Of a stretch of DNA of 64,000 nt, positions 23,182 through 33,633 are shown one piece after another. The DNA is from Margaritifera margaritifera (taxonomy: Eukaryota; Mollusca; Bivalvia; Unionida; Margaritiferidae). Made by a program: the position numbers and the translations under genes. The stretch spans positions 124,001 to 188,000 of the forward strand of contig JAQPZY010001128.1 of NCBI GenBank assembly GCA_029931535.1, read 5' to 3'. The notes under the pieces were generated by a model that worked only from the letters and a program-made list of their open reading frames with translations, was not told the DNA's origin and did no database searches. Position 1 is the stretch's first letter. Every line of letters starts with the position of its first letter.

Positions 23182-23753
23182 TCACGGTACCAATTGCGCA
23201 AGCCCAGGGGGTGGAGCTTAAGGTGTAGGAACATTGTATTCAGAAATAAATAACAAAACTAGCTGTGATTGGTGTATTATGTAAGAGTTGCAGTTTCTGT
23301 CTGGCTTTAAAAAAAAGTTGAGTCTCTTAGCAACATGTGAGATTATGTTAATTCATATGTAGATCATGTTTTGCATTTTTTATGATTTTTTAAAAATGTG
23401 ATACACATCACTGAAAATGTGTCTGTTGTGACTGGACAACTCTGACCCCTGTCTAGTTCCAGCAGAGTTATCTCTCTTAAATGCAATGGAGTACCTGGTT
23501 CTATCACTGTCAAATTGACAATCTAACATTGCTCTCTATGACAGTGTGACATCCATGCTAAAGTAGGAGAGAAGGTATATTTATTTCACCAAATGTTAAC
23601 ATTAAGGTCTATGGAAAAACAATTGGTACCGTGATACCATCTGGTCATGTGTTAACATTAAGGTCTATGGAAAAACAATTGGTACCGTGATACCATCTGG
23701 TCATGTGTTAACATTAAGGTCTATGGAAAAACAATTGGTACCGTGATACCATC
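23182..23753 (+). repeat. GGTATCACGGTACC-terminated repeat with a 56 bp triplication
   Basis: It begins GGTATCACGGTACCAATTG near 23182 and first ends CAATTGGTACCGTGATACC near 23637, giving a ~456 bp element with palindromic ends. Its last 56 bp (gttaacattaaggtctatgg ... ccatctggtcatgt) are then repeated in tandem from 23595, 23651 and 23707. A third, diverged copy of the whole lies at about 27605-28065. Confidence 0.8.
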
Positions 23754-25439
23754 TAGACAGGGGTCAGAGTTGTCCAGTCACAACAGACACATTTTCAGTG
23801 ATGTGCAACACATTTTTAAAAAATCATAAAAAATGCAAAACATGATCTACATATGAATTGACATAATCTGACATGTTGCTAAGAGACTCAACTTTTTTTT
23901 AAGCCAGACAGAAACTACAACTCTTACATAATACACCAATCACAGCTAGTTTTGTTGTTTATTTCTGAATACAATGTTCCTACACCTTAAGCTCCACCCC
24001 CTGGGCTTGCGCAATTGGTACCGTGATACCTAAAGCCAACCTTAATTTTTTCAATAATCTGTGATATAGCTCTGGACTGTACAAGTAACAAGTGTACTTA
24101 GTCTCGCTTGTCAAAAACAATTGTATGAGGTACCAAGCTATGTTTTATATTGATGTCTTTGGAAATGTCATGGAGCTGTTTCAACTGCTGTTTTCATACT
24201 TGTGCTCTACTACCAAACTATTTTTTGGGAATAAAATGAATTGTTTTAACTATGAGTTGTGTTTTATTCATATCAGCACTTATTGAACTTTACATGGGTG
24301 ATATGGGATAAATCACATTATGTCATATTATGTAATAACTAGGTCAAAGGTCAATGTACTAATTAGTATGTAAACTCCTACTTCAAAATGGAGAATTTAT
24401 CTAAATTAAAGGACTTTATATTTGTTTAGTAGACAAAGAACTTGACATCAGAGACAGGTGGACATGACTCAATCTTATTATAAAGTATAAGCTTTCAACA
24501 CTTTACACCAACTGCAGATACATGAGGTCACTAACCCCTAGTCATTGCACAAAGGTCAGCCTACCCATCATCTCTGCAACACAAATATAAAGCTTTCCTC
24601 CTTTTTGTAGTGAATAAAATTCATGCAATAAGCCAATCTGTCTCCAAATGTAGCAGATCCCAGCTTCCAAGCACTTATTTTTGATTTGGGGTGAAATTTG
24701 GGGAATAAAATACAGAAAAATGCCAAGTAAAAACAATAAGTACAGCAAGTCAAATGGAGTTTTAAACAGGAGGAAAATGTACATATAAAAGGGACATGTA
24801 GCTTATAATGAAGGAATCAAAAGAGACAACCACAACATAGAAAAAAATGAGAAGGAAAAGTTTGATTGCCTTACCTTAGCGAAATATATGAAGGCAATGC
24901 CACATTGGTCCAAGGACAGTCCTGAGGCATCAGTACTATTACATCCCTCATAAGCGCAGGTGTAAAGTGTTGAAAGCTTATACTTTATAATAAGATTGAG
25001 TCATGTCCACCTGTCTCTGATGTCAAGTTCTTTGTCTACTAAACAAATATAAAGTCCTTTATTTTAGATGAATTCTCCATTTTGAAGTAGGAGTTTACAT
25101 ACTAATTGGTACATTGACCTTTGACCTAGTTATTACATAATATGACATAATGTGATTTATCCCATATCACCCATGTAAAGTTCAATAAGTGCTGATATGA
25201 ATAAAACACAACTCATAGTTAAAACAATTCATTTTAATCCCAAAAAATAGTTTGGTAGTAGAGCACAAGTATGAAAACAGCAGTTGAAACAGCTCCATGA
25301 CATTTCCAAAGACATCAATATAAAGCATAGCTTGGTACCTCATACAATTGTTTTTGACAAGCGAGACTAAGTACACTTGTTACTTGTACAGTCCTGAGCT
25401 ATATCACAGATTATTGAAAAAATTAAGGTTGGCTTTAAA
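23754..25439. repeat. Large palindromic repeat (arms 24031-24511 and 24959-25439)
   Basis: From 23754 the sequence is the reverse complement of the 23182 element (cacattttcagtgatgtg, gtgatacc at 24030). It runs directly into taaagccaaccttaat, and the arm 24031-24511 is matched in reverse by 24959-25439 with few differences. The 447 bp spacer holds sequence that is present, in reverse, at about 26960-27120. The two-arm reading frames MYLVSLVKNNCMRYQAM are mirror copies and probably not genes. Such long, close inverted arms could form a hairpin. Confidence 0.8.
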
Positions 25440-25459
25440 GGGAATACCAGCATCGCAGT

Positions 25460-25473
25460 GTATCCATAGTAAC
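25460..25473 (+). promoter_or_regulatory. X-box-like (RFX) motif
   Basis: GTATCCATAGTAAC fits the degenerate X-box consensus GTHNYYATRRNAAC exactly and lies 54 bp before the ATG at 25527. A match is expected by chance roughly once in a few hundred kilobases, so this is weak evidence. Confidence 0.3.
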
Positions 25474-25526
25474 GTGTACATGTAGGCGCCATTTATAAAC
25501 TATCATAGTGTCATTTGGCAAAAACA

Positions 25527-25735
25527 ATGGATATTGAGAAGTTTGGGTCAAATATTGACACACTTTTAGCTAGAAAATACATAAAATCTTCAGAAAATAA
25601 AACATGTTGGCTTTGGAGGGGGCATTTGATGAAGATGGCTATGGCAGATAGTTAGTTGTATGGCCTGATGGCTTTATATCAGTGGAGTCAGCTCAGAGAT
25701 TGTCATACATGCAACAAAACAACTTATGTAAACAC
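25527..25735 (+). pseudogene. HNH-like relic (CWLW...GYG motif)
   Basis: An ATG at 25527 opens MDIEKFGSNIDTLLARKYIK, then KTCWLWRG. After a one-base shift in a G run the frame reads AFDEDGYGR, a stop, then LVVWPDGFISVESAQRLSYM. The order CWLW-x-G, DGYGR, PDG and A-x-R-x2-YM matches the start of HNH/zinc-ribbon nuclease-like domains found in many invertebrate and phage proteins, with Q where H of AHR is usual. A gtaaac donor-like word follows at about 25737. No downstream exon was found. It is probably an exon fragment of a dead gene. Confidence 0.42.
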
Positions 25736-25935
25736 AATGTGGATGATTTTTTGGCCAAATATTATATATTTTACCAGCATATCATGATAAATCGTGTATA
25801 AAAATTAAATATCTGCTTCTTGAAAAGCATGCCATAAACCAGGCTAGAAAACACTATAGGGCTCAAAGAAGCTGCTTCAGTTGTTGTAGATCACTTTGTA
25901 TCATATAAGATATGCTGGTATCAGTAATGTTAGGT

Positions 25936-26400
25936 AATTTATTCTAGATATGGTCTTCCTTCCCACTTTCTTTTTATTGTCATGCAATAATTGCCCCTTT
26001 TTGTACACTTTCTTGTCTTGAAATTCTTCATGCAATTTATAAAGATAAGTTCTGTTGCATTCCCTTTTGTAGAAGTAGGAGGAATATCATCAGACAAGAG
26101 CAATTTCTTTAAGTCAGCATTTCCCATTGACACTTGCATGTGCCCATTTATAATCCTCTATTGACTTTCAATTAATCATATTTATTTCTGTCCAACTGTT
26201 TCTTTTGGAATTTCCTCATATAAGGCCAAACATTTCTGAGTGGTAACCACATTAGTCACATATTGCCCATTCCTTCCATTCAAGTCCACACTGTTCTTCA
26301 AACTTTACGTCCCATCGCAAGAATCCAGAATAGCATGGGATCATATTGGCATGTTTACGCAAGGTTGAACTCCACATACCGGCATTCTAGAGAACATAAA
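25936..26400 (-). pseudogene. Mutator-like transposase-domain relic
   Basis: Minus-strand frames carry GFLRWDVKFEEQCGLEWKEW then AICD, stop, CGYHSEMFGL (26388-26220). After frame changes comes VSMGNADLKKLLLSDDIPPT and STKGNATELIF (to about 25940). The order, a GLxW segment, a C-x2-CGY zinc knuckle, then IGNADLRxLL...PPP-like helices, is that of the Mutator-like transposase domain proteins common in invertebrates. It is cut by stops and frameshifts and lacks the catalytic core. It is a different copy from the gene at 45896. Confidence 0.55.
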
Positions 26401-26959
26401 CTATCCGATATGAGGCAGCGGCTCCTCATTTCTGAGAACAAAATTAAATCACTTTCAAGGTCTCCACTACATACAGAAGCCTCAATTTTAGGTTCTACAC
26501 TTTATCAATAATTTATTTTTGGATAATTTAATTGGATGCAAGTTAATACATGTTTTCATGAACTAATTTATATTACATGGATAATATATTGGCGGAAGTA
26601 AAAATACCACACCTTATGTATTTCATTCAGTTATCTCCCTTACACCATACATGACATTTAAAGAAATAAAAACTCACATTTTCAGTGCTTGTCTATGAAA
26701 ATAAAGAAAAGATTTAGTGTGAAATATTATATTAGCCCTCAATCATTATGCAAGTGTAAGTACAACTGATTTAATAATTTCTTACAGCAAAATTTAAAAG
26801 GTTTAAAAATTGACAGTTTTTTTTTTTTTTGCTTGTGCCTAAGTTAAGCCAATTATTTTTAATTGTATGTGTAGGACCAATATAAATTATATGCATCTAT
26901 ATGATTTAAATTATTTACCCTCTTATTTCAGACAAGAATGCACACTGCTTCACCTGAAG

Positions 26960-28070
26960 TTTTGGTGCTTGTAAGGGATGTAATAGTAATGATGCCTTGG
27001 GACTGTCCTTAAACCAATGGGGCACTGCCTCCACATATTTCTCTAAGGTAAGGCGATCAAACTATTCCTTCTCATTTTTCTTGTGCAAGGACTAGGGGTT
27101 AGTGACCTCATGTATCTGCAGTTGGTGTAAAGTGTTGAAAGCTTATACTTTATAATAAGATTGAGTCATGTCTTCCTGTCTCTGATGTTAAGTTCTTTGT
27201 CTACTAAATAAATATAAAGTCCTTTATTTTAGATGAATTCTCCATTTTGAAGTAGGAGAGGTACATACTAATTAGTACATTGTCCTTTGACCTAGTTATT
27301 ACATAATATGACATAATGTGATTTATCCCATATCACCCATGTGAAGTTCAATAAGTGCTGATATGATAAAACACAACTCATAGTTAAAACAATTCATTTT
27401 ATTCCCCAAAAATAGTTTGGTAGTATTAAAGCACAAGTATGAAAACAGCAGTTGAAACAGCTTCATGACATTTCCAAAGACATCAATATAAGACATAGCT
27501 TGGTACCTTATACAATTGTTTTTGACAAGCGAGACTTAGTATACTTGTTACTTGTACAGTCCTGAGCTATATCACAGATTATTGAAAAAATTAAGGTTGG
27601 CTTTAGGTATCACGGTACCAATTGCGCAAGCTTAGGGGGGTAGCTTAAGGTGTAGGGAACATTGTATTCAGAAATAAACAACAAAACTAGCTGTGACTGG
27701 TGTATTATGTAAGAGTTGTAGTTTCTGTCTGGCTTAAAAAAAGTTGAGTCTCTTAGCAACATGTCAGATTATGTTAATTCATATGTAGATCATGTTTTGT
27801 ATTTTTTATGATTTTTTTAAAAATGTGATACACATCACTGAAAATGTCTGTTGTGACTGGATAACTCTTACTCCTGTCTAGTTCAAGCAGAGTTATCTCT
27901 CTTAAATGCAGTGGAGTACCTGGTTCTGTCCTTGTCAAATTGACAATCTAATATTGCTCTCTATGACAGTGTGTGACACGCATGCTAAAGTAGGTGAGAA
28001 GGTATATTTATTTCACCAAACACTAACATTAAGGTCTATGGAAAAACAATTGGTACTGCGATACCATATG
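26960..28070 (+). repeat. Third copy of the palindromic repeat complex
   Basis: 27122-27606 matches the arms at 24031-24511 and 24959-25439. 27607-28065 matches the GGTATCACGGTACC element at 23182. The junction ggttggctttaggtatcacgg is the same as the reverse of 24015-24040, so the two parts form one ancestral repeat. Upstream, 26970-27060 matches the reverse of the spacer at about 24863-24958 and ends in ctctaaggtaagg, donor-like. Confidence 0.78.
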
Positions 28071-28071
28071 A

Positions 28072-28145
28072 AGTCAGGTGAACGCCGACGCCATATTGTC
28101 ATGTGATCAAAATAAATGGCCGCATATGGAGAAAGCTCGGTAATC
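28072..28145 (+). promoter_or_regulatory. Possible promoter / first-exon patch
   Basis: A short CpG-containing island in AT-rich DNA: gaacgccgacgccatattg, a tcatgtgatc E-box-like word, then aaatggccgcatatgg. GCCAT/ATGGCCGC words resemble YY1-type start-site motifs. It lies 1.6 kb before the first coding exon of the DUF6589 gene, on the same strand. Speculative. Confidence 0.3.
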
Positions 28146-28334
28146 TAACCATGGCAGATTTATTTCTTTAATTTTCTGTTTGTTAGTGACACAATACGAA
28201 CTTTACTAATACTTTCGGTTTGATCTATAGCAGTCGTTATTTTGTGTTCAAGCTTAACCAGCAATTCGGTCATATAATTATTTTTACAAATATTTTTACT
28301 TGTAGGCGAAGATGAAGGAAAGGCGTACACACAA

Positions 28335-29012
28335 CAATAATTTGTTAATTTTGCACATTTCCCACCACGTCATCTAAAAATTTCCTTCTCCAATCCATTC
28401 CTTGATAAATTTTACATTGAAATTGATATGAGGTGATATATGTCAGCTTTAATTTTCACAAAGATTAAGACGAAAATATCAACCAGCTTCTACGAGAGGG
28501 TGAGGGTAACGATTGTTTTGCAAATATTGCACATTTCACACTGCGTCATCTAAAAAATTCTATTTGCAACAGATTCCTGGATCAATTTTACGTCGATATT
28601 GATATATCGTTATATATGACAGCCTGCATTTTGTCAAATATTAGGATCGAAATACCAACCCTCTTCTACGAGGGGGTAAATGTGACATTATTTGTCAAAT
28701 ATTGTACATTCCGACTGCATCATGTTAAAAAAAAAAAATCCACTTGCAATCGATTCCCTGATAAATTTTATGTCAGAATTTTTATAGGGTGATAGATGAC
28801 AGCCTTAATTTGCCAAAGATTAAGACCAAATACCAACTATCTTCTATGAAGGAGGGCGAGGGGGGGGGGAGGTGGCAATATTTTGCCAAATACTGCACAT
28901 TTGATTCTGCATCGTCGAAAAGTTCCATTTGCAATCGATTCCATTATCAATTTTACATTGATATTGATATGTTGTTTTAGATGACAGCCCAGATTTTGCC
29001 AAAGATTAATCA
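28335..29012. repeat. Four-copy degenerate tandem repeat, ~180 bp period
   Basis: Units begin near 28352, 28528, 28704 and 28893 with variants of tgcacatttc..ctgcgtcatc. Each carries a gattccttgataaattttac phrase, an attgatatgaggtgatat phrase, atgacagcc and cttctacgagggggt. A G run occurs at 28861-28870. The repeat lies between the possible promoter and the first coding exon of the DUF6589 gene. Confidence 0.8.
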
Positions 29013-29751
29013 TGGTTCAGCTATGAACCTCCCCTTCACAGAAAGGAATACTTTTGTTGATGGAGGGGGCACTTTTTGGATACAAAGGTAGATGTTTGTG
29101 TTACAAGGACTTGATGCAGCTGATTCAGTTTTGAATTTAATCTCTTTTGGAAATAGAAACAGATAAAAGCACATTCATGTCTTTATCTTGCATTAAAATC
29201 AAAACAGCAGCCTTTTTTATGAGGGGGTGCTGGAGACTTGGACTGAGAGGGAATACTGGGATGAAACATCTGTTTATGACCATATCATCCAGAATGTACC
29301 ATTAGTAACATCTTTATTTACTCTGATATTCTGTGTTTACATGGGCATTTAAAAAATAAACAAGCTGTTGTTTCAAGTATTAAATAAAAGTACATGTACA
29401 TGCCAAGGTTTATGATGAAATCTTCATGGTATTTAGTGAAGTCAACATCCTTATTTCTGGGGAACTTAAAATTAATAAAATATTATTGCATGTCTAATTA
29501 TTGTCAACAACATAAGATGGGTGAAACATTTTTTATAAAAAGATGCTTTCACTAATATCTTTTTTATATCTATTTTTTTCACAATAGAAAATGGTTATAA
29601 TTAAAATGCTTCATGTATGTGTGTGTGTGTGTATAGTTAGCATTGGATTTTAATCAGTATTTCCTTTGAAAATACAATGGGTTGAATTTTGATACCTAGT
29701 GACAACAAAAAGAATTTGTTTCATGAACTTGTTTAATTTTGATTTTATAGA

Positions 29752-32553
29752 ATGGAGCGTCATCCTAGTTTCCACACGTATTGTAAAAGACAAAGGTCAT
29801 CACCAACAGGAAAGACTCCAGTGCAGATAGAGAAGCGTAGACAGTTAGAAGTATGTTATACTCACTTTCCATTTACAGTAGCAGTTAGCAACTTTATGTA
29901 CAGATTCATTTTGGACAAAGTTTAAATGTCTATCCTCAATGTTTGCCTTCGAGACCTTGTTTAAGGAGATGCTCATTTTGTGTGTATACCCACTTTTGCC
30001 TCCGATCCCATACAAAAGTGAAACAGATATTCTAAATTCTTATATTTATTATTTCACATAGATGTTTCCATTTTTGACTCATCGGTAAGATATGTAAATT
30101 TAATAAGTACTAATTAAAACCAATTGTTATTGACTATTTATGCATGTGTTAAGTACCCATAGTGTGACTCCAAGTGTGCTGTGTTGAAATCTGCAATACA
30201 TATCCCTGTTAACATTACATTGGTTCTTCACTATAACATTATGTTTATGGGAGAATGCAAAGTATATATTATTATTATAACGGGGAACATGAAACTAAAA
30301 TCATACAAATCACTCTGTATACTGTATTCATGACCATGCCAGTGTTATATATACATCAAACACAGTTACATTTACTATATTGTAAGACCACTGTATTGTG
30401 CTCTGTTATATCGTCTGTTTTAACATTGAGATATAAGTGACATAAAATAAAAAATTTAATTGGCCTATAGTCCAAGATCTTGTAATCCAGTGCTATTTTC
30501 AATACATACTCTTTCTATATATCATCTTGGTTGTTATAAAAATAAAGCTTTGCAAGGAGTTTTCTCACATTATTATGCAATTAGCAGCCTTTATTACTTT
30601 AAGGAGGGTGAGGGGGGAGGTTTTAAAACGTGGTCTTTATTTTCAAAAGACAATAGGTAAGAAATATTCATATTAAGCAGTATCAACTATTGAATTACTA
30701 AGAGCTCTTTGTATTTCAAATTTCATGATACAAAAATGTGTTTCCATATATGTTATTATTATAGCTCTTAACTATATATTTTTTGCAGTTCCCAGACCAG
30801 AGTAGATCATACAAGAAATGGAGCAAAGAGGAGAAGATCGCACTGAGGGAGTTTGTGGAGGAGCATGGGATACCACCAGTAAATGTCAACAAATTCTGGG
30901 AGGAGTGTGCTCACTACATTTTTCAGACTACTGGCCTTGTGAAATCAGGTTGCATTTAGCAACATATATTTAGTAACATGAATGTCTTGTGATCTACTTA
31001 TCACTCCCTACCCCTTAATCTTACCCTCCACACTGTCTGGACCAATATACTTGTCAATGAATAGAATGTGTCCCATTAACTATCTTCATTTAACAACCCA
31101 CATAGTATTAATTTGTCTGAAATTCGTGCCCTCATCTTTTTTTGTACTGATAAATTTAACCATTAAAAGAATTCATATGCTTTGATTGTAATGAAGATGT
31201 GGGTCAGGTTATTAGTCTGTCCAGACTTTGGGATAATGGTGTCAATAAACACTTTGATAAAACAATTTATTTACACTATGTATGATAAATATGATACACA
31301 TTGTGATTTGAAAATATTTTATTAATGGTCTTTTTTTAAGAAATATCAGTTTTTATTGTCACCTTGTTTTGTAAAACTTCAAAAGTACTGCCTGTTTCCA
31401 AGTCTTTTCTTTCTAGAGGTAAATGAGTTTCTAAATACTAGAATTAGTGTATCATAATGGGTGGTACATCTTTCATTTTCTCTCTGAGTTTGTGTGGCAA
31501 AAAATCTATGATTCATTGCTAGATCATTAAGAATCCAAAAGTAGATAAGTTTAAAGAAATTGTTGGTGACATAACCACGTTTTATATTTTTTCCTTGTCT
31601 TTGAAGCTTAGGTCAGGCAATATTAGCTCTTTTCCAATGGCATTCTTATTGTTGCTGATGTTGAAGGCATATGTACCATGATAAGTGTTGACATTTAGAG
31701 CTAATTCTTTAATATTGTTGAGTAATTGAACTTCATTAGTTCATGCTAAGTCATTAAAGACAAGACCACAGTATAAAAGTCAGATAAAGGCATCTAGTCT
31801 CATTTTCATGCAGTCTGCTGTCAACTTAACATCACTTTTAGCCATCCGATTTGTTGTGGATTGGTACAGCCAGATAAATGTCTAAGTGATCCACACATGG
31901 CTTGCAATATCAATAATATAATTAATGCCAGTTAGTGTACAGTGCTAAACACAACATGATTGAGTAATTAACAATAGTTTTTACACACCTAATTTCATTA
32001 TAATGATAAGGAAACAACACATGTCAAGTGAATCATGCCTAAACAAACAAAAGGTCCACCAGGAATTTTTTGTCTACTTGTTAAATGCAAATTTTGGCTT
32101 TGAAACTTGATTGGTGTGATTATTTTGGGGAAAAACTTTTTGACAAAAGTCACAAGGACCTGCTTAACATAAATTTTGGATTATTTGGTTTTGCATTGAA
32201 CTAAGTTAATGACATGTAGCATGTACAATCATATAGCTTGCAGCTGTGTAATCCTTTTCTGTTTTTATATAGAATACATATGCTGTGTGTTTTTAAAAAT
32301 CTTTATATAATAGTTTTTCTATATGTTCAGGAGCTTCATGCAGATCACAGTATACCAGGGTGAAATGCTTGTTCTCTTCTACCTGTTTGGTCAGTGATGA
32401 AGGCACCACTATTGGTGATGTGTCCAACAGCTCAACCAAGTGATGAAGGCACCACTATTGGTGATGTGTCCAACAGCTCAACCAAACATGAAGTATCGAC
32501 TCAGTATGATCCAATTTATACTTGCACAGTATCTACACAAACAGACCCAGCCT
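29752..32553 (+). pseudogene. SANT/Myb-like N-terminal exons of the DUF6589 gene
   Basis: Three exons fit by splice sites and phase. 29752-29850 (after ttttatag; donor gtatgt) encodes MERHPSFHTYCKRQRSSPTG. 30789-30948 (after tttttgcag; donor gttgca, phase 1) encodes SYKKWSKEEKIALREFVEEH then NKFWEECAHYIFQTTG. 32331 onward (after atatgttcag) encodes GASCRSQYTRVKCLFSS. W-S-x-EEK-x-AL, FWE-x-CA and the following SCR are the SANT-like module that precedes DUF6589 in related loci. A 46 bp tandem duplication (32394-32485) breaks the frame. Without it the frame would run to TAA at 32553. Probably DNA-binding; inference. Confidence 0.65.
32394..32485 (+). repeat. 46 bp exact tandem duplication inside an exon
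   Basis: gtgatgaaggcaccactatt...ctcaaccaa occurs at 32394-32439 and again at 32440-32485. Because 46 is not a multiple of three, it shifts the frame after NSSTK and introduces TGA. Confidence 0.92.
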
Positions 32554-32884
32554 AACAGTGTTGGGCATAAGGTATACATTTTGTTACATACATTACATGC
32601 TTAATACATATTCAGCGGTAGAGGCAGTGGGGAAGGTGGGTTTTAAGCTGGCACTTTAATATGAAATGAAATATAGATAAGTATCATTAATAATTATTTG
32701 ACAATTTTTGATGTAATTTGAAATATTTTACACTTCATGGCAGTTTACAGATATAAAAAATTGACAATGACAGTACTCCAAATTAGAGAGGACTGTTCTT
32801 AAACTATGATTTTATTTTGTTTCAGCAGATAATATCTTACATGCATTGCTGCATACAATCAGTCTGGAGTGATGGCTTTACATA

Positions 32885-32955
32885 AGCTACTATATCTCAG
32901 TGGAAGAGCATCCATTGACATAACAGAAGACATAAACTAAATTCCTGGTAGTAGG
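32885..32955 (+). repeat. Degenerate tRNA-like sequence
   Basis: gctactatatctcagtggaa ... ctggtagtagg resembles the better tRNA-like copy at 35532 at both acceptor arms and the A-box region but lacks a B box. Likely a decayed relative, possibly tRNA-derived SINE material. Confidence 0.5.
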
Positions 32956-33101
32956 AAAACTACCACTGTCTACCTGAACCTCACAACACTGACTTAACAA
33001 TACTTCTAGTAACTACACACACATGCAGTCCTTCCACTTAATATTATTAAAACAAACATGTTCTATGTATATTTGATCTTTACATCACATCTCTTTTTCA
33101 G

Positions 33102-33633
33102 AGGAACTGAAAGAGAGTGGAGCTATATTTCTGTACGTGATAAATTACCAACATCAAAAAGTGAAGTGGAAACATTAGCTACCAAATTATCAGATACAAG
33201 AATATCATCATTTGATGATGTAACACTCTCAGATAGAACAAAATTGCTGCATGCTGCTCTATATACTTCTGAAACAATTGCAGAGACTGTGTTAAATAGC
33301 GATTCACTCAGAAAAGCTGTAAAGATGTTATTCATTTGGGAAGTTGAACAAAAGGCATCTTCAAAATGTATAAGGGATGAAAGCAGCATCTTATATCCTA
33401 AACGTGACTTGACAGCCTTTTCATGGAATGATATATGCACAGAACTTTTTCTGTGTAACCCCATATTGGCTGAAATATTGCTAGCAGTAGCATTGCCAAC
33501 AGGCAAACTTGGCATGATTCAGCCCATTAGGTCACTTCTGCCTAAATTAGGGCTTGTATATTCTATACTTGTGAGCAATAGATTTGTAGAGTTATCACTT
33601 GTACAGAATAATAGCTATCACTATGAAAAATGA
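33102..33633 (+). CDS. Internal exon of DUF6589 gene (helical N-terminal region)
   Basis: After a ctctttttcag acceptor the frame encodes about 177 residues: GTEREWSYISVRDKLPTSKS ... FSWNDICTELFLCNPILAEI ... PKLGLVYSILVSNRFVELSL then VQNNS, ending at TGA. The region matches in character the helical segment upstream of DUF6589 catalytic-like blocks, where LGL-x-YSIL...N-x3-LS-x-VQ usually leads to V-x-DRL-x-LG. That continuation is found at 35851. No clean donor is obvious before the stop. The exon may be read with an unrecognised donor, or the gene is broken here. Confidence 0.55.

Noticed and set aside
24092..25376. Paired frames MYLVSLVKNN on opposite strands
   Set aside because: They are mirror images in the two arms of a palindromic repeat and have no recognisable domain.
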